A stretch of 64,000 bases of DNA from Laccaria trichodermophora (taxonomy: Eukaryota > Basidiomycota > Agaricomycetes > Agaricales > Hydnangiaceae). Of the stretch, positions 59,835-64,000 are shown piece after piece. The notes below the pieces were generated by a model. The model had not been told where the DNA came from. It was given only the letters and a program-made list of their open reading frames with translations, and searched no databases. The translations under genes were made by a program, and so were the position numbers. The stretch is taken from the NCBI GenBank assembly GCA_018417955.1, contig JACTVC010000009.1, positions 496,001-560,000 on the forward strand, in the 5' to 3' direction. How positions within the stretch are numbered: position 1 is the stretch's first letter; each line of letters opens with the position of its first letter.

Positions 59835-61911
59835 CTACGCACGATTTTCCAACACACAGCCGTCGGGGATATCTAGCCTCTGGCCTTCACCCGCTACAAC
59901 TGAAAAAGGAAAACATTTTTGAGCGAAGGACCATGAAGGCAGCATCGACTCGACTCACTAATTACAGTTCCCCGCAAAGTTACGTTTCGCCCAAAGTACA
60001 CGTCACCCGTCACTGTGAGATGGTCGAGCTCCAACATGCGAGGGATATATCGAAGGCGTTTCTGGAATTGCTGGATCTGAGCGCAGGGGGGTTTAATCAA
60101 GTGCAGAAAACGGTCACACAACTTGGACTGGAAAACCTTTTTGAAGTGGTCACCGAGTTTGATAACAGGCGTAGTGCCAAACATCCTTTGCTCGCTGAGC
60201 ACGAGGCGACCATTTTGAGGAGCATAGAGATCACTCTTGACGAGTAAGAGGTCCGAGCAGTTCTTGACGGGGAGGAAGCGACTGCGAGGCACGTTGATCC
60301 CATGCGAATTCTTGAAATGTTTGATTGCGGAACCCACGGCGGTTTCCAGCTGCAATCACACCAATAATGAGGTCTTGTGTAAATCGGTGGGATTTATTTA
60401 CCTGTAATGTTGAGCGGCCATCTTCCGTCACCTTCTGTTTAGCGAAGACGTCTAACTCCATCCCCTGTGTTTCCATTACACGCTTGAGAGCTAGGTTGGA
60501 GTTAATACGTGAAGAAGACAGTGTTGAACGTGATGTTCCTACCTTTGAGATTGACCCAGATGTTATTGGTGCTGAAGCTTTTGAACTTCTTGACTGGGAA
60601 AAGAGCATGTTAGATACGTCAGAATCGGCACATCGCGCACAAAAAAATACCAGATTCAAATTCTTCCAAGCATCCTGATGGAACCTGAGCAACCTCGAGG
60701 AACTGGAGCGTTCCATCATAATCTACGAAAAAAGTGAGAACCTAGTGGGACTAGTCCACCATTAATTACCTATCAGCGTTCCGCCCTAGTAAAAAGAAGA
60801 TGTTGAGCGCACTGTAGAAGGGAAGAAATTCAAGCAATACCAACCTTCACGTCAGCCTTCGTCCTGTTTGTCACTTCAACAAGAAATTCAGCGTCAGTTT
60901 CAACCATATGTCGTAGTATTTTTGAATCAACACTGAGGGTAGAAGACACATGGTCATTGATGTGAACAAGATTGTTGAGGCGATACTAACACAGCGCCGA
61001 GATTATCAGAATTTGAGACAAAAAGATATTCTTTTCCTTCTGTCAAGAGTTGATCTAATACACCAGAACGGTGTAATGCAAGATAAAGATCGCCGTGTCC
61101 GGGAGGATACCAGGCTTTCCGATCATCGTCTACGCTCTTGGGTACCAGTAACAAAGTGTCATTGTATATTTTCGGATACCGGGATTGATTAAAAGTCGTT
61201 ATTCGCACTTGATGTTGGTTTGCATACTTCTTAACAATGCGGATGGTATCCTCCTGAGTGTTGAATGAAGTCATCAAGAGAAGCGGTACATCCACATGTT
61301 CGGTAGAGTTGAGATGTTTAATCTGCTGGACTGCAAGATCGAGAAATGTCATGTTATCTTTCACTTCAAGGGCGCTCTTTGCTCCAACCATCCCTGAGAA
61401 AGAGTGAATATTATGATACGCTAAGGTTTAGCCCACTTACCCATTGTCGACCCAAGTCCGCCATTGACTCTCAAGACGGCAAGCTTTTTCAAAAGCACAT
61501 TGTCGCCAGCTTCAGGTAGCGTCTCGTAAGATACAATCTGTTCGGGACGCGGAGCAGAAACCTTCTGCCAATCTCTACGCAAATGTCAGTAAATAACTCA
61601 ACTCCAAAACTGTCAAGAAGAAAAACTGACATGTTCTCGGCTGTGGGTTTCTGTGCTAAATATCTCGAGTAGAGGTGCAAAAACGACTGCATCTCGGAAA
61701 TGAAAAGCTTATGAACGGAACATCAAGTTCTTGCTTGATGTTGCGAAAGAGAATGATCTGTTACCTTCTTGCTCGCTGGATTTGGAATTGCGTTGACTAA
61801 TCTGTCAAGTTCATTGCGCATAGATGCATTTGCTACACTTCCAGGTGTATTTGGGAAATTTTTTCTCTCGCGGCGACGAAAACGGCGAACAGGATAGTTG
61901 AAGAAAGGCAT
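59835..61911 (-). CDS. UTP-glucose-1-phosphate uridylyltransferase, copy B (shortened C-terminus)
   Basis: Second UGPase, minus strand. Exons 61765-61911, 61631-61707 (77 nt), 61441-61574 (134 nt), 60991-61393 (403 nt) and later ones mirror copy A, including the 16-nt exon GGCGGAACGCTGATAG. Motifs are intact: [81 protein letters not shown]. The N-terminus differs ([16 protein letters not shown], basic). The frame ends CVLENRA-stop, about 12 residues before the copy A end ([11 protein letters not shown] is missing), unless a further small exon exists (GTGC|GTAGTT could be a donor). That C-terminal strand helps subunit contact in fungal UGPase, so oligomer state may differ. No frame break; probably functional. 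Confidence 0.88.
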
Positions 61912-62354
61912 GTTGGACGAGAACCGAGGAGATACGGACGGTACCGTGCGGATTCACCGAGTTTTATCGGTTGCACACGCGTTTGGCGTGAGGCAAGTCG
62001 CAGCGCAACTGCGCGCCATGAGACTCGATCGTGTTCGAGAAGCGCTTTTAACCCGAATAACTGTGTGCAGTTCGAGGTGGACATCTTGAGGAGATGGAAC
62101 GTAGGTTCATCTTCGTGTAATGCAAAATATGCGCATATATTTCTTCTACGACGATAACGACAGTCAATTCAACGCCCGCAAAGACGAAATCGACCACTTA
62201 CAACGACAGTGGCCAGTCAGCGTGTTTCCTGGCGGAGAAGAGGAGTGAATATCGGCGGATGCCAATCTGAGATTGAAATTGAGCAAACCTTAATCTTTAG
62301 TATCATCACAAAACCTAACACGACTGTAGACCTCCATCCTCAAGACCGCTCGAC
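61912..62354. other. Divergent promoter between UGP copy B and RPS8
   Basis: About 440 nt. The part next to RPS8 holds CCTTAATCTT and AAACCTAACAC, similar in kind to ribosomal protein gene promoters. No separate gene seen. Confidence 0.4.
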
Positions 62355-63256
62355 ATGGGTAAGTGCTGTCGGATCCCTAATCTTTCGGTTTGCTCATCGT
62401 ATCGTAGGTATCTCTCGTTCTTCCCGGCATAAACGTTCGGAAACTGGCGCACAGCGCGCCCACTACCGCAAGAAGAGAAAGTTCGAGCTCGGTCGTCAAC
62501 CCGCCAACACCAAGCTCGGCGCCAAGCGTGTGCACACCGTCCGTGTACGAGGAGGAAATTTGAAGTATCGAGCTCTTCGCCTTGACAGTGGTAACTTCGC
62601 CTGGGGCTCTGAGCAAATCACCCGCAAGACCAGAATTATCAGTGTGGTAAGTATCTCATTTTATGATCTATCAAAGTGCACTTCTTATGTTACGATTCAG
62701 GTCTACAATGCCTCGAACAACGAACTCGTCCGAACCAACACCCTCGTCAAAAGCGCCATCATTCAGATCGACGCTACCCCCTTCCGCCAGTGGTACGAGT
62801 CCCACGTACGTCCCGGTTTTACGTCCTCTGCATTTGCAATCAGTAACACAATAAATTAGTATGCCCAACCCATAACGAAGAAAGGCAAGACCACAATCGT
62901 TACTGATGCTGCTGCTGAGCCTACGAAGCTCTCAAACCACGCACAACGTAATTTGGATGAGAAGAAGAAGGGTGCGTTATTCAATTTCCTTTAATATGCC
63001 ATTTTCCAACGCAATACAACAGAGGCCAAGATCGACACATTGCTTGAATCTCAATTTGCCGCTGGTCGTCTCTATGCTGCTATTGCCAGCCGTCCAGGCC
63101 AATCTGGTCGTGCTGATGGGTACATTTTGGAGGGCAAGGAACTTGAGGTACGTTTTTTTCCGTCGTTAATTTTCTTTCAACAGTTGTTGAACCATTTCAT
63201 CACAGTTCTACCTGAGGAAACTCAGGACTGGCAAGCAAAAGCACGCACACGCATAA
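62355..63256 (+). CDS. RPS8: Small ribosomal subunit protein eS8
   Basis: Exons 62355-62358, 62408-62646, 62701-62805, 62860-62971, 63023-63147 and 63206-63256 give 211 residues. The first coding exon is only ATGG, a common layout in fungal ribosomal protein genes. Sequence is clear eS8: [109 protein letters not shown], and the end [16 protein letters not shown]. Part of the 40S subunit body near helix 11/44. Confidence 0.97.
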
Positions 63257-63504
63257 ACTGGACGAGCTGCCGTTACGCACCCCCAATTTTTGCGCTGAGG
63301 TCAATCTTTGGAACGATGTTCAGGCTGAATAGCATTATTGGCTTCTATGAGATCATGTCACTCCCGCTAAAAAATATATATGCTCTCAACTATGTAATAC
63401 GCTAAGATAAAAGCCTTTGCCAAACATCTGTCAACATCCGGTCATTTGTGAGAGATCTCGAAGTTGAACGCTACCTCTGGTCGATTTCATCGTTGACCAC
63501 GACG

Positions 63505-64000
63505 ATGGCGCGTTTCTTTGACTGTCTTAACATTATACACACCCGCTCACCGCGCAGAAATACAGCTCATATTCTCCGTCTTCAAAACGCTGACCGATCA
63601 GCAAGTGACAGTCGAACTAAAGAATGATCTCTCAATAACTGGCGTTTTGAAATCTGTCGACCAGTCTGTAGGCAGTTGACTCGCCGTTTTCGCACTTGTT
63701 TACGATGTTGCTCAGGTTCTTGAACATTCGTCTTGACAACATCAAGGTGTCAGATGAATCTCGACATCCGCACATGGTGGGCTTAAATTTCTGAGGTGCG
63801 ATGCTGTCTCTCTTTCTGATATTCAGACTTGCCAATAGATGGCGGTGAAAAACTGCTTCATTCGGGGATCCGTCGTCCGCTATGTCCAGCTGCCAGCAGA
63901 GCATGTTGATACTCAATTACTGGAGGACGCGACACGCAGAGGTATGTCATGTATTTGGCTACTTCAGTCACAAAATCGCTGATTTCAGGTTCAGAGTCTT
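63505..64000 (+). CDS. LSM2: Sm-like protein LSm2, 3' end outside window
   Basis: Subunit of the LSm1-7 (mRNA decay) and LSm2-8 (U6 snRNA) rings. Exons 63505-63511, 63558-63663, 63716-63776, 63839-63942 and 63989->64000. Sm1: FSVFKTLTDQQVTVELKNDL, SITGVLKSVDQFLNIRLDNI. Sm2: VKNCFIRGSVVRYVQLPAEH, then VDTQLLEDATRRG, typical of LSm2. The start is the ATG of ATGGCGC with a 7-nt exon joined by a GT-AG intron (MAQIQLIFSVF); the reading M|LIFSVF by a weak GC donor is an alternative. The protein should end within a few codons beyond the window. Confidence 0.92.

Noticed and set aside
59835..61911. UGPase copy B as a pseudogene
   Set aside because: Apparent frame breaks are introns in the same places as in copy A; all catalytic motifs are intact.

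Overview
The window is nuclear DNA of a filamentous basidiomycete, most likely an Agaricomycete. The evidence is dense gene packing, coding regions cut by many 45-65 nt introns with CTNA-type branch sites, tiny exons, long Ser/Pro-rich regulatory proteins, and a gene set that includes Wee1, a mushroom-type homeodomain factor, fungal hemB, CPA1 with an arginine attenuator peptide, and UGP1. There is no prokaryotic operon structure, and no intact transposon or CRISPR array was seen. Exon limits below come from reading splice sites and checking phase by eye; most models close exactly in frame.

Left part (1-26.7 kb) is a patchwork of segmental duplications. It starts with the 3' part of an amidohydrolase gene, then a 972-residue PIP-box protein (2243-5586). 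That gene is tandemly duplicated as a decayed copy (about 6960-9985), with a small coiled-coil gene (6005-6803) between the copies. After a tRNA-Leu and three ordinary genes (Asteroid-type nuclease, a small unknown, NAD kinase) comes a microcephalin-like BRCT gene (16096-20245). Its decayed partial copy lies at about 24034-26544. Between these two sit a decayed histone H2A, an unidentified coding-like remnant, and an inverted block on the minus strand. The block joins a second coiled-coil gene, a third fragment of the PIP-box gene and a fragment of the amidohydrolase. All copies keep introns, so they arose from DNA and not from mRNA.

Middle part (26.9-43.5 kb) holds single-copy housekeeping and regulatory genes: a GT17 glycosyltransferase, a coiled-coil/Ser-Pro protein (28414-30160, one gene that naive open frames split in two), a homeodomain factor, Wee1 kinase, porphobilinogen synthase and a FIT/Scs3 ER protein.

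Right part (41.3-64 kb) holds two pairs of paralogues. Two Cdc1/Ted1-type metallophosphoesterases (41301-43472 minus, 52546-54397 plus) have identical lengths for three internal exons. Two UDP-glucose pyrophosphorylases (57226-59262 plus, 59835-61911 minus) lie tail to tail. Between and around them are a BSD protein, CPA1 with its spliced attenuator uORF, a Dnt1-like nucleolar candidate, a small complex I subunit, RPS8 and LSM2 (cut by the window end).

The most notable points are the spliced arginine attenuator uORF (47515-47634), the repeated association of the coiled-coil gene with breakpoints of gene duplication, the PIP-like motifs at both ends of the duplicated protein and their loss in the copy, four GC-AG introns, and the pseudo-enzyme look of one Cdc1/Ted1 paralogue.
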